The translations under genes and the position numbers were made by a program. From an uncultured Prevotellaceae bacterium (GTDB lineage: Bacteria; Bacteroidota; Bacteroidia; Bacteroidales; Bacteroidaceae), in the NCBI GenBank assembly GCA_902790625.1, contig CADASP010000024.1, positions 1 to 64,000 on the forward strand: DNA of 64,000 bases. Direction: 5' to 3'. The notes under the pieces were generated by a model. That model was not told the origin of the DNA. It was given only the letters and a program-made list of their open reading frames with translations, and searched no databases. Shown piece after piece: positions 51,180-60,021 of this stretch (position 1 is the stretch's first letter; each line of letters starts with the position of its first letter).

Positions 51180-52508
51180 ATGAAAGCAAAACTATTATTC
51201 TGCCTCGCAGCCCTCTGCCCTCTGCTCGCAGCAGCGCAGATGGGTACGCGCTTTCCCTCGGAACGCAAAGTAATCAACGACCCCAAGACCGGCGTGGAGC
51301 TGGTGTTCCTGACCAGCAAGAGCGGAACAGGTGACTCGAAAATCTATCAGACGCACAACCAATGGACGGCCGACGGCAAATGGGTGGTCTTCCGCTCCAA
51401 TCGAGTGAAAGGCGAAGCCATGGCCGTGAATGAAGAGACGGGCGACATCGTGCAGGTGACGGAGGGCGGCTTCACGGGCATGCTCTGCGTGGCCCGCCAG
51501 TCGATGAACCTCTACATCATGCGCAATGCCAACGACAAGAACGGCAAGCGCGTGGGCATGGAAGTGGTGGAAATCAACCTGGAACGCCTATTCGCCGACT
51601 CAGAGGCTGGCAAGCTGAAGAGCAAGAAGAACTACGAACGCATCTGCGGAGTCATTCCCGCCGAGATGTGCAGCGAGGGCGACATGGCCCTGGATGGCAG
51701 CGAGACGTTTGCCTACTTCCGGCTCGACAAGGAGTATGCCCGCCGCATGCCCATCGCCGAGCCGATAGCCCCCAACTTTGGGCCGCGCCACATGGGGGCG
51801 GGGCCGGGTGGCATTGGCAAGATCGACCTCAAGACAGGCAAGGCCGAACCGGTGGTGGCCGTGCACTTCAAAGTGGGGCACATACAAGGCAATCCCTGGC
51901 ATCCCGGCGAAGTCATCTTCTGCTGGGAGACGGGCGGAAAAGCACCACAACGCACGTGGATGGTGAATGCCGACGGCACCAACCTGCGACCCATCTACCG
52001 GGAGTCGGAACACGACTGGGTGACCCACGAGGCGGTCATCAGCGCCGACGAACTGGTCATCGCCATCATCGGCCATCGGCCCATCAACAAGGATGAGAAG
52101 AAGGAGATTGCCGGGCTGGAGTCGTTTGCCACCTCCGACGATTGGGGCCCCTCGGGCACCAAGGAGTATCCCACGGGCATTGCCGTGGTGAACATGCGCA
52201 CACGCGAGCTGAAGCTCGAAGGACAAGTGAATGGCGACAACTTCTGGCACGTGGCTGGCTCGCAAGACGGACACTGGGTGGCGGGCGATGACTTCGCACG
52301 CGAGTTGTGGCTCATCGACCGACACACGGGAGAGCGCATCCTGCTATCGGCAGGCCACAAGACAACGGCACGCGACCACGTGCACCCCACCTTCAAACCC
52401 GATGGGACGGAGATAGAGATTCAGTCGGCCATGCTCAGCGAAGATGGGCGCTCCATGAACATCTGCATCGTGCGGCTGCCCAAGGAATTAATCAACCGTT
52501 ATAAATAG
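51180..52508 (+). CDS. oligogalacturonate lyase, polysaccharide lyase family 22
   Basis: A 442-residue protein with a predicted signal peptide (about 1-20) and a seven-bladed beta-propeller of the PL22 type. Family features: G-T-R-F-P-S-E-R-K-V opening, S-K-I-Y-Q-T-H-N-Q-W-T-A-D-G-K-W-V-V-F-R-S, W-H-P-G-E-V-I-F-C-W-E, H-D-W-V-T-H-E and D-H-V-H-P-T-F, whose histidines correspond to the metal-binding histidines of the family. It splits unsaturated digalacturonate and short oligogalacturonates to a keto sugar, the last depolymerising step. A secretory signal is unusual for PL22 in Proteobacteria but suits Bacteroidota periplasmic handling. Confidence 0.92.
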   Translation: MKAKLLFCLAALCPLLAAAQMGTRFPSERKVINDPKTGVELVFLTSKSGTGDSKIYQTHNQWTADGKWVVFRSNRVKGEAMAVNEETGDIVQVTEGGFTGMLCVARQSMNLYIMRNANDKNGKRVGMEVVEINLERLFADSEAGKLKSKKNYERICGVIPAEMCSEGDMALDGSETFAYFRLDKEYARRMPIAEPIAPNFGPRHMGAGPGGIGKIDLKTGKAEPVVAVHFKVGHIQGNPWHPGEVIFCWETGGKAPQRTWMVNADGTNLRPIYRESEHDWVTHEAVISADELVIAIIGHRPINKDEKKEIAGLESFATSDDWGPSGTKEYPTGIAVVNMRTRELKLEGQVNGDNFWHVAGSQDGHWVAGDDFARELWLIDRHTGERILLSAGHKTTARDHVHPTFKPDGTEIEIQSAMLSEDGRSMNICIVRLPKELINRYK

Positions 52509-52709
52509 CAATGCGCTACGGTTTTACGAACAAGGCGCGCACAGTCGAAAATTTGGAGCGCTCCAAATGAAAAAAAGGCGTTGACTTTTTGAAAAAAGTC
52601 GCGCTCCAAATTTTAGCAAACGATACGCCTTTCTCAACCAAAGGCTTCGAGGACTCCAAAAACGAGGCGGGAATGTTGTTATTCTTTGAACCATTGCTAA
52701 ATATATATA
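52509..52709. repeat. intergenic inverted repeat between PL22 and GH28 genes
   Basis: aaaatttggagcg (52548-52560) is mirrored by cgctccaaatttt (52602-52614). Inside lies ggcgttgacttttt (52577-52590), the dispersed 14-mer, and gacttttt/aaaaaagtc pairing. It could serve as a terminator or processing site. No -7 box is obvious before GH28. Confidence 0.8.
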
Positions 52710-54200
52710 ATGAGAAGAATCTTCACAGCTTTGCTCTTCGCATGGTGCTGCACGATGGGTGCAGCCACCTACGACGTGCGCGACTTCGGGGCTGTGGGCG
52801 ATGGCCGCCACATTGACTCGCCAGCCATCAACGCCGCCATTGAGAAGGCAGCCCAGGCCAAGCTGGCGGGGGCCGACGCCTCGGTGGTGGTGCTGCGAGG
52901 AGGCACGTTCCTCTGCTACAGCGTGCACCTGCAGAGCGGCATCACACTGCGCATCGAGGGCGACGCGGTGCTGAAGGCTGCCGCCCCCACCGACAGCGAA
53001 GGCTATGACGAGGCGGAACCCAACGACTCGCGATACCAGGACTTCGGACACAGCCACTGGCACAACTCGCTCATCTGGGGCGAAAGGCTGCACGATGTCA
53101 CGCTGGAAGGCGAAGGACTGATTGACGGCAGCGACGTGCTGACACGCGGCGGACAGCGCAAGAGCGCCACCGGACAGACCACGGCCAACAAGGCGCTGGC
53201 CATGCGCGACTGCCAGCGGGTGACCATCCGAGGGCTGCGCTTCAGCAGTTGCGGACACTTCGCCCTGCTGCTGACGGGTGTCGACGACCTGCTGATTGAA
53301 GGTGTGACTGCCGACACCAACCGCGACGGCTTCGACATCGACTGCTGCGAGCGTGTGACGGTGAGGAACTGCCGCGTGAACACCGTCAACGACGATGCCA
53401 TCGTGCTGAAGTGCTCCTACGCCTTAGGGTGGGCCAAGCCTACGCAGCACGTGCTGATAGAAGACTGCCACGTGAGCGGCTACGACGTGGGCACATTGCT
53501 CGACGGCACACACACCACCCAGACACAAAAGGCCCCCGACGGCGACGGACCCACGGGGCGCATCAAGTTGGGCACCGAGAGCAACGGCGGATTCCGACAC
53601 ATCGCCATACGCCGATGCACCTTCACCCACTGTAGGGGGCTGGCACTCGAAACGGTCGACGGGGCACCGATGGAGCACATCAGCGTGGACGACCTCAAGA
53701 TGACCGACATCTGCAACGCTCCGCTCTACATCCGCTTAGGCAGCCGAATGAGGGCACCCGAAGGCTTCCGACCGTCAACAGTCAGCGACATCAGCATCAG
53801 CCACGTCGACATCGACGATGCCGACAGCCGCTACGCCTGCCTCATCGTGGGGACAGAGGGCAACAGGATCAAGAAGGTGAGCCTGAGCGACATTCATATC
53901 CGTTTCCGTGGCGGGCTGACCCTCGACGACGTGGAGCAGCAGCGAGGCAGCAACCCCTTCTTCTTCGCTGCCGATGGCAAGGCGGGCATCAACCGTGGCA
54001 ACGAGAAAAACGGCTATCCCGAACCATCGGCCCACGGCATACAGCCTGCGTGGGGACTATCCATCAGGCATGCCGAGAAACTGACCTTCAACAACGTGCA
54101 TCTGGAAACCATGAAGCACGACGAGCGAAAGGCCATAGAAATGCACGACACGAAAAAGGTGCGATTTAAAAAGATGACAACCATCAACTCACAGCCATGA
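52710..54200 (+). CDS. glycoside hydrolase family 28 (polygalacturonase / rhamnogalacturonan hydrolase-like)
   Basis: A 496-residue exported right-handed beta-helix enzyme (signal about 1-18). The N-terminus Y-D-V-R-D-F-G-A-V-G-D-G is typical of GH28. Catalytic-region motifs are N-R-D-G-F-D-I-D, V-N-D-D-A-I-V-L-K (Asp228-Asp229) and G-R-I-K-L-G-T-E-S-N-G-G-F, the last replacing the G-H-G/R-I-K arrangement of plain polygalacturonases; this form is usual in Bacteroidota exo-acting pectin GH28s. The substrate may be rhamnogalacturonan or galacturonan oligomers. Its stop overlaps the start of the regulator gene (ATGA). Confidence 0.92.
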   Translation: MRRIFTALLFAWCCTMGAATYDVRDFGAVGDGRHIDSPAINAAIEKAAQAKLAGADASVVVLRGGTFLCYSVHLQSGITLRIEGDAVLKAAAPTDSEGYDEAEPNDSRYQDFGHSHWHNSLIWGERLHDVTLEGEGLIDGSDVLTRGGQRKSATGQTTANKALAMRDCQRVTIRGLRFSSCGHFALLLTGVDDLLIEGVTADTNRDGFDIDCCERVTVRNCRVNTVNDDAIVLKCSYALGWAKPTQHVLIEDCHVSGYDVGTLLDGTHTTQTQKAPDGDGPTGRIKLGTESNGGFRHIAIRRCTFTHCRGLALETVDGAPMEHISVDDLKMTDICNAPLYIRLGSRMRAPEGFRPSTVSDISISHVDIDDADSRYACLIVGTEGNRIKKVSLSDIHIRFRGGLTLDDVEQQRGSNPFFFAADGKAGINRGNEKNGYPEPSAHGIQPAWGLSIRHAEKLTFNNVHLETMKHDERKAIEMHDTKKVRFKKMTTINSQP

Positions 54201-57200
54201 ATAAACGTCGGATTCTACTGCTGCTCTTGATTCACGCCTTGTGGACAGCAGCCTACCCAAACACGCAAATTGACAGCTCAAATGGACTGTCGAACAATTT
54301 CATCCTGTCGATGGCCCTCGACGGTGAGGGCAACGTGTGGGTGGGCACGGAGTCGGGACTCAACTGCATTGCGGGCCACACCATCAACGTGTATCGGCGC
54401 GAACAGCTGGGCATCCCCAACGAGAAGGTGATGGCGCTCTTCTACGACCGTCACCGCAACCGCATGCTGGTGGGCACCGAAATGGGACTCGTGGCCTACA
54501 ACTGCCAGCAAGGGCACTTCGGAGAGCAGATGCAGGGCGACGAGCTGGTGAGGTACAGTTTGGTGAGCATCGCCGACGACCACAGGCAGGGTGTCTGGCT
54601 CATCTATGGCAACGGACAGATACAGCATCTGGACTGCAGCACCAACCAGGTGACGACGTTCCCCACCCAGGTGCCCGACTGCCGATGTGGCATGGACGAC
54701 GGACAGGGGCTGCTATACATTGGCCACAACAAAGATGGCGTGAGCATCATCGACCAGAAGAAGGGCATCGTGGTGAGGCACTATCAGGGGGCTGAAGGGC
54801 TGAAGGTAGAGGGTGGACAGAATCTGCCCAGCAGCAACGTGAGGCGCATCGTGAAAGACAGCAGGGGGCAAATATGGATGGGCACCGACCAAGGGTTGGT
54901 GCTCTACAGGCCCGACACGGAATCGTTTGAGCTGGCCGACAATATTTCGGCGGCGGCGGGCGAGCGAGCCAACGTGTATGACATCATGGAGATGGCCGAC
55001 GGCCACCTGTGGACGGTGAACGACGTGGGCGGAGTGCTGACCGACGACGGCCGACAGGTGGAGACATCGTCGCAGAACACCCGCTGCATCCTGCAGGATG
55101 CCTACCACAACGTGTGGATTGGCAACCACAGCACCGGCGTGGACTTCATCCCCAGCCGCAAGCCCCTCTTCCAGCCACTCGCCCTGAACGACGGGAAGGC
55201 CATGCGCGTATATGGCATCACCAGCGACCAGCACGACAGGATATGGGTGAGCAGCGAGGACGAGCTGAGCATGCTGCAGCACGTAGGTGGAGCGTGGAAG
55301 GTGGAGGGCCATTGGCGAGTGGGCGGCATGAAGCACCGGACACACTCGTTTGCACGCTGCCTGATGGCCGACAGCAAAGGCTACGTGTGGATGGGAATGG
55401 AAGACGAGGGCGTGATACGCTTCGACACACAGCGGCAGACGTTTGAATCGATCGACATCGGCTACGGTGGCTGCGACATCCACTCGTTTATGGAAGACAA
55501 CGACGGGCGCACCTGGATAGGGGCCGAATTTGGCGTATGCGTCTATGACAAAGGCGTCGTCAGCCACCACGACGAGATGACACGGCTGGTGGGCAGGGCA
55601 CCGGTGACGAGCTTCTACCGACTGTCGCCCACACAGATGCTGGTCACCACGCATGGCAGCGGCCTCTACATCGTGAACACCACAACGATGAGCGCCCGCC
55701 AGCTGACGATGGCCGAAGGACTGCCCACGAACAACATCAACCAAGCACTGCGCCAGGGGGCGGGCTTCTGGCTGGCCACCTACGAGGGGGTGATTCATCT
55801 GCCCGACATCGACGACCTGAGCCACTTCACCATCTATGACACCAAAGCCGGACTGGCCGACCGACAGATATATGCCATCCAGCAAGATGCGCAGGGGCGC
55901 GTGTGGGCCAGCACCTACACCGGCATCGTATGCCTCGACACCGTCACGGGGCGCTTTCACAACTATGGCCAACAGCACAAGCTGAATGCCAGCGGATTCA
56001 TGGGGGGCACCGCCACCACGCTGAGCGATGGCAGCATCGCCTTCGGCACCTCCAAGGGTGTGTACTATTTCCACCCCGACGAGACCGACGCCGACGTGGA
56101 GGTGTCGCCCGTCAGGATTGTGGGGTGCGAAGTGTTCAGCCCCACAGGCGAAGAAGACAGCTCGCCCCAATATCTGCTGCCCCACGGCGACGGACGCCTG
56201 ACGATGACGCACCAGCAGAACACGCTGCGAATAGCATTCGCCGTGGGCGACTATGCACAGGGCGACGATGTGGACTATTCGTACATGATGGAAGGGCTGA
56301 GCGACAAATGGTATCCGTGCGAGAACGACCGCGAAGTGATATTCCGCAGTCTGCGACCAGGCAACTACACCTTCGTGCTAAGGGCAAAGCTGAGGAGCCA
56401 AGACTGGGAGAAGGCAGCCACCACACAACTCGGCATACGCATCACACCACCGTTCTGGCAGTCGTGGTGGGCCTATCTGCTCTATGCTGCCCTGGCATTG
56501 GCCGCCCTGCTGCTGCTGATACAGCAATACAAGCGCCGCATAGCACTGCACAACTCGCTGGAGATGACGCGAAGGGAGAGTCTGCAAAAGCAAGAGCTGA
56601 ACGAAGAGCGGCTGCGATTCTTCACCAACATCACCCACGAGCTGCGCACGCCGCTCACACTGATACTGGGGCCGCTGGAAGACTTGGCAGCCGACCGCAG
56701 CCTGACGGCGGGAAGCAGGAGAAAAGTGGAGATGATCAACAAGAGTGCCGGGCGGCTTCGCGACCTCATCAACCAGATTCTGGAGTTCAGGAAGACGGAG
56801 ACGCAGAACCGCACACTGACGGTGGCAAGGGGCGACATCGGACAGTTCGTCAAGGAAATTGTGCTCAACTACAGGGAGCTGAACCGAAACCAGCAAGTGG
56901 ACATCAGCTATCACCAGAAGAGCGACCTGCCCTTGGTGTATTTCGACTCGGAGGTCATAGCCACCGTGCTCAACAACCTGCTCTCGAATGCCGTCAAATA
57001 CACCGAGCAAGGCAGCATCGACGTGACGGCCGAGGCTACCGCCGACAGCCAAATCAGCATCCACGTGGCCGACACGGGCTATGGCATCGCCGCCGATGCA
57101 CTGCCACACATCTTCGACCGCTACTATCAAGCCAAAGGCAGCCACCAGGCTTCGGGAACGGGCATCGGACTGTCGCTGGTGAAGTCGCTCGTCGACTTGC

Positions 57201-58159
57201 ACGAAGCCCAGATAGCGGTGCAAAGCGAGGAGGGCAAAGGCTGCGAGTTCATCATCACACTGTCGGCCGACAACACCTATCCCAACGCATTGCACAAGGA
57301 GGACAATGAGAAGGAAGAGCAAAACATGAAAAACGAGAAAGCTGCCGACGAAGGGGATGAAGGCACCGACGCACAACAGACACCCCTGCTGCTGATAGTG
57401 GAAGACAACGAAGACATCCGGCAGTATATCGTCGACTCATTGGTCGACGACTACAGGATTCTGCAAGCCAAGAACGGACTGGAGGGAACGGCACTGGCCA
57501 ACGAGCATCTGCCCGACATGATTGTCAGCGACATCATGATGCCCAAGATGAATGGCATAGAGCTGACAAAGCAGCTCAAGGGCAACATCCAGACCAGCCA
57601 CATACCCATCATCCTGCTGACGGCAAAAGACACCGACGAAGACAAAGAGGAAGGTTACGACAGCGGGGCCGACTCCTATCTCACCAAGCCCTTCACGGCC
57701 AAGCTGCTCACCAGCCGCATCAGGAACCTGCTGGCCAACAGAAGACGACTGGCAGAGCAACTGAGCAACAACGGTGTGGAAAGCATACCGTCGTCGAACA
57801 CCGTAGCACAGGAAAACCAGCTCAGCCGACTGGACCGTGAGTTCATGGAGCGACTGAACAAAACCATCGAGGAGCACATCATGCAGACCGACATCGACAT
57901 GGCGTTCCTCACCGACAAGATGGCGATGAGCCACAGCACCTTCTACCGAAAGGTGAAAGCACTGACGGGCCTCACGGCCAAGGAGTATGTGCGCAAACAG
58001 CGGTTGCGCCATTGCTACAAGCTGCTGCAAAGCGGCGACTACAACGTGACGGAAGCCGCCATGATGACGGGCTTCAACCAAATGGCACACTTCCGCGAAG
58101 TGTTCAAGAAAGAGTTCGGCATACTCCCATCAGAACTCACCAGAAAGGCCCCTCATTAA
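54197..58159 (+). CDS. hybrid two-component system regulator (HTCS) with AraC output
   Basis: A 1320-residue one-protein sensor-regulator. In order: signal anchor, fourteen-odd Reg_prop propeller repeats (about 30-640; W-V-G-T-E-S-G-L, W-M-G-T-D-Q-G-L and so on), Y_Y_Y domain (about 665-745), one membrane helix (about 757-777), HisKA with T-H-E-L-R-T-P (His about 814), HATPase (N-N-L-L-S-N-A-V-K-Y, D-T-G-Y-G-I), receiver with V-S-D-I-M-M-P-K (Asp about 1112) and a C-terminal AraC HTH pair. Such proteins bind oligosaccharides in the periplasm and switch on their polysaccharide locus; here pectin-derived oligosaccharides are the likely ligand. Coupled to GH28. Confidence 0.95.
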   Translation: MNKRRILLLLLIHALWTAAYPNTQIDSSNGLSNNFILSMALDGEGNVWVGTESGLNCIAGHTINVYRREQLGIPNEKVMALFYDRHRNRMLVGTEMGLVAYNCQQGHFGEQMQGDELVRYSLVSIADDHRQGVWLIYGNGQIQHLDCSTNQVTTFPTQVPDCRCGMDDGQGLLYIGHNKDGVSIIDQKKGIVVRHYQGAEGLKVEGGQNLPSSNVRRIVKDSRGQIWMGTDQGLVLYRPDTESFELADNISAAAGERANVYDIMEMADGHLWTVNDVGGVLTDDGRQVETSSQNTRCILQDAYHNVWIGNHSTGVDFIPSRKPLFQPLALNDGKAMRVYGITSDQHDRIWVSSEDELSMLQHVGGAWKVEGHWRVGGMKHRTHSFARCLMADSKGYVWMGMEDEGVIRFDTQRQTFESIDIGYGGCDIHSFMEDNDGRTWIGAEFGVCVYDKGVVSHHDEMTRLVGRAPVTSFYRLSPTQMLVTTHGSGLYIVNTTTMSARQLTMAEGLPTNNINQALRQGAGFWLATYEGVIHLPDIDDLSHFTIYDTKAGLADRQIYAIQQDAQGRVWASTYTGIVCLDTVTGRFHNYGQQHKLNASGFMGGTATTLSDGSIAFGTSKGVYYFHPDETDADVEVSPVRIVGCEVFSPTGEEDSSPQYLLPHGDGRLTMTHQQNTLRIAFAVGDYAQGDDVDYSYMMEGLSDKWYPCENDREVIFRSLRPGNYTFVLRAKLRSQDWEKAATTQLGIRITPPFWQSWWAYLLYAALALAALLLLIQQYKRRIALHNSLEMTRRESLQKQELNEERLRFFTNITHELRTPLTLILGPLEDLAADRSLTAGSRRKVEMINKSAGRLRDLINQILEFRKTETQNRTLTVARGDIGQFVKEIVLNYRELNRNQQVDISYHQKSDLPLVYFDSEVIATVLNNLLSNAVKYTEQGSIDVTAEATADSQISIHVADTGYGIAADALPHIFDRYYQAKGSHQASGTGIGLSLVKSLVDLHEAQIAVQSEEGKGCEFIITLSADNTYPNALHKEDNEKEEQNMKNEKAADEGDEGTDAQQTPLLLIVEDNEDIRQYIVDSLVDDYRILQAKNGLEGTALANEHLPDMIVSDIMMPKMNGIELTKQLKGNIQTSHIPIILLTAKDTDEDKEEGYDSGADSYLTKPFTAKLLTSRIRNLLANRRRLAEQLSNNGVESIPSSNTVAQENQLSRLDREFMERLNKTIEEHIMQTDIDMAFLTDKMAMSHSTFYRKVKALTGLTAKEYVRKQRLRHCYKLLQSGDYNVTEAAMMTGFNQMAHFREVFKKEFGILPSELTRKAPH

Positions 58160-58280
58160 GTGAGAGGTGGGAGGTGGGAGGTGAGAGGTGAGAGGTGAGA
58201 AGTGAGAAGTGGGAGGTGAAGACTTTCCCCCTCTGCTCCCCCGCCCCTGGGGGAGGGGTCGGTGGAGGGGTCTGTAACCA
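58160..58280. repeat. GAGAGGTG simple repeat and GC-rich palindrome
   Basis: Tandem gtgagaggt/gtgggaggt words (58160-58220), then cccccgcccctgggggaggggtcgg, which looks like a non-coding relative of the palindromic repeat found in frame in three genes. Confidence 0.75.
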
Positions 58281-58288
58281 TTAGCAAC

Positions 58289-58812
58289 TTTGATTCAAGG
58301 GAACATCAAATAGGGCAACCTATGTTCAAAAGCGGAACAGACCTGTCAGGACGAGTTTTGAGAAAGATATTGACAAAACGGCCATTTAACCCCTCCATAA
58401 TTCAAAAATTCTGCGCGAGAAAACTTTTGGTCGAAAATTTTCGAATTTTGAGAGGGTTCGCTAAACGATTGTCATTCAATTGGTTTGACTGGATTTAGCG
58501 AAAAAAAGGCATCGCTGGCTTCAAAAAGTCAACGCCGAAAAAAAATTTGGCGTTGACTTTTTATTTTTTGGCGTGCTTACAAAACCGCGAAAAGGCACCA
58601 AATAGGGGCTAAAAACGTGCACAAAACCATGGTGTATGTGCAAAAATTTGGCTTTTCCCCCTCGGTTCTCCATCTGTCAAGGGTTGAACAATGCTCCCAA
58701 ACGGGCGTTTTTCGCGCTAGATTGCCTCGAAATCGTGAACAAATTTTTCATTGAAAGATTTTGACATTCTTTCCGGTCTTTAGCCATCGGGTGTTCTATT
58801 TCGTAACAACTC
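58289..58812. repeat. dispersed ~500-bp non-coding element, copy C (reverse)
   Basis: Reverse complement of the elements at 19593 and 32875, ending in gttgttacgaaatagaacac when read on the minus strand. Hairpin at 58523-58562. Its far end shares ttgaatcaaa with copy A and tctgttccgcttttgaacat with copy B, so each of A and B has lost a piece that C retains. Confidence 0.88.
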
Positions 58813-58825
58813 AAAAACCTTTCAA

Positions 58826-58893
58826 GGTACGGTTGAAAAGACGGTAACGTTTTTTGAAGATTCCAGACGCTTTCAGCGTCTTTTCTACCGTAC
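58826..58893. repeat. GGTACGGTTGAAAAGACG palindromic unit, copy 2
   Basis: Imperfect palindrome from ggtacggttgaaaagacgg to cttttctaccgtac, the reverse of the unit at 32709-32773 and lying on the same side of the ~500-bp element. Confidence 0.85.
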
Positions 58894-58916
58894 AGTACGA
58901 AACCTTTTTTCCTGTA

Positions 58917-59076
58917 ATGATTATCCGCATATTAGTGAATAGTTTGGGACTGTAATAATGAGCGCAAAAGCCCCAGAGGGGCTATATTGTGGGTGGGGCG
59001 CTTTTACAGGGGCGATGCCCCTGCCTATATTCTGTCGCCCCTTCGGGGCTTATACGTTCATAACAATCGTCCTAAG
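58917..59076. repeat. solo 65-bp GC-rich repeat with flanking motifs
   Basis: aatgattatccgcatatt, then a unit with gccccagaggggc, cagggg-cgat-gcccctg and cgccccttcggggc, then the conserved border tatacgttcataacaatcg. It abuts the ung promoter. Confidence 0.88.
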
Positions 59077-59091
59077 AAACCGTTTTTTTCT

Positions 59092-59121
59092 TTGCAGTTT
59101 AGCAGTTATTTCGTATTTTTG
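59092..59121 (+). promoter_or_regulatory. promoter of ung
   Basis: TTG (59092-59094), 19 bp, TATTTTTG (59114-59121), 45 bp before the ATG at 59167. Confidence 0.85.
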
Positions 59122-59166
59122 CAGGTAGTTTATCCTTTAAGCCACCAAAAACAAACAATTACAGCC

Positions 59167-59832
59167 ATGAACGTGCAGATAGAGACATCATGGAAACAGC
59201 AGTTGCAGGGAGAGTTCGCGAAACCTTACTTTGCACAGCTGTGCGACCGCGTCAGGCAGGAATATACCGCCGGCACGTGCTATCCGCCAGGGCGACAGAT
59301 TTTCAATGCCTTCAACCTGTGCCCCTTCGAGGCGGTGAAGGTGGTGATCATCGGCCAAGACCCCTACCATGAGCCAGGACAGGCCCACGGGCTGAGCTTC
59401 TCGGTGCAGGACGGCGTGGCACTGCCGCCATCGCTCATCAACATCTTCAAGGAGATAGAGATGGACTTGGGCACTCCCCCACCCGCTTCGGGCAACCTGG
59501 AGCGATGGGCGCGACAGGGGGTGCTGCTGCTCAACGCGTCGCTCACCGTGAGGGCACACCAAGCCAACAGCCACGCCATGCTGGGATGGCACGAGTTTAC
59601 CGACGCAGCCATCGCCGCATTGGCCAGAGGCCGACAGCACGTGGTCTACATGTTGTGGGGCCGCTATGCGCAGGGAAAGGCGTGGATGATTCCCAAGGAC
59701 TGCAACCTGGTGCTGCAAAGCGTGCACCCATCGCCACTATCGGCCAACCGTGGCGGATGGTTCGGCCAGCACCAGTTCTCGCGCTGCAACCAGTATCTGC
59801 AGGAGAACGGGCTGACACCGATTGCTTGGTAG
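59167..59832 (+). CDS. ung: uracil-DNA glycosylase
   Basis: A 221-residue family 1 UDG that removes uracil from DNA to start base-excision repair. The water-activating loop G-Q-D-P-Y-H and the Leu-intercalation loop H-P-S-P-L-S-A-N-R-G are intact, and L-L-L-N-A-S-L-T-V follows as in the family. ATG 59167 gives the normal length; an upstream in-frame extension would be encoded by the GC-rich repeat and promoter, so it is rejected. The gene stands alone between repeats. Confidence 0.97.
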   Translation: MNVQIETSWKQQLQGEFAKPYFAQLCDRVRQEYTAGTCYPPGRQIFNAFNLCPFEAVKVVIIGQDPYHEPGQAHGLSFSVQDGVALPPSLINIFKEIEMDLGTPPPASGNLERWARQGVLLLNASLTVRAHQANSHAMLGWHEFTDAAIAALARGRQHVVYMLWGRYAQGKAWMIPKDCNLVLQSVHPSPLSANRGGWFGQHQFSRCNQYLQENGLTPIAW

Positions 59833-60021
59833 AGGAGTGAGGAGTGAGGAGTTAGGAGTGAGGAGTGAGGAGTGAGGAGTGAGGAGTGAGTGGTGAGTGG
59901 AGGATAGAACTGCAGTAGCCGCTCGGCTCTGCCGCTTGCTACCAACGGGACGCAAGAAATTCTTCACTCTTCATTCTTCATTCTTCACTTAAAAGAAATT
60001 CTTCACTTAACAACGCAGAAT
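59833..60021. repeat. GAGGAGT simple repeat and CTTCATT repeat
   Basis: About eight tandem gtgagga/gaggagt words (59833-59905), then tcttcactcttcattcttcattc. A related atgagtgatgagtgatg stretch is found in frame in the SGNH esterase gene near 42560. Confidence 0.85.
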
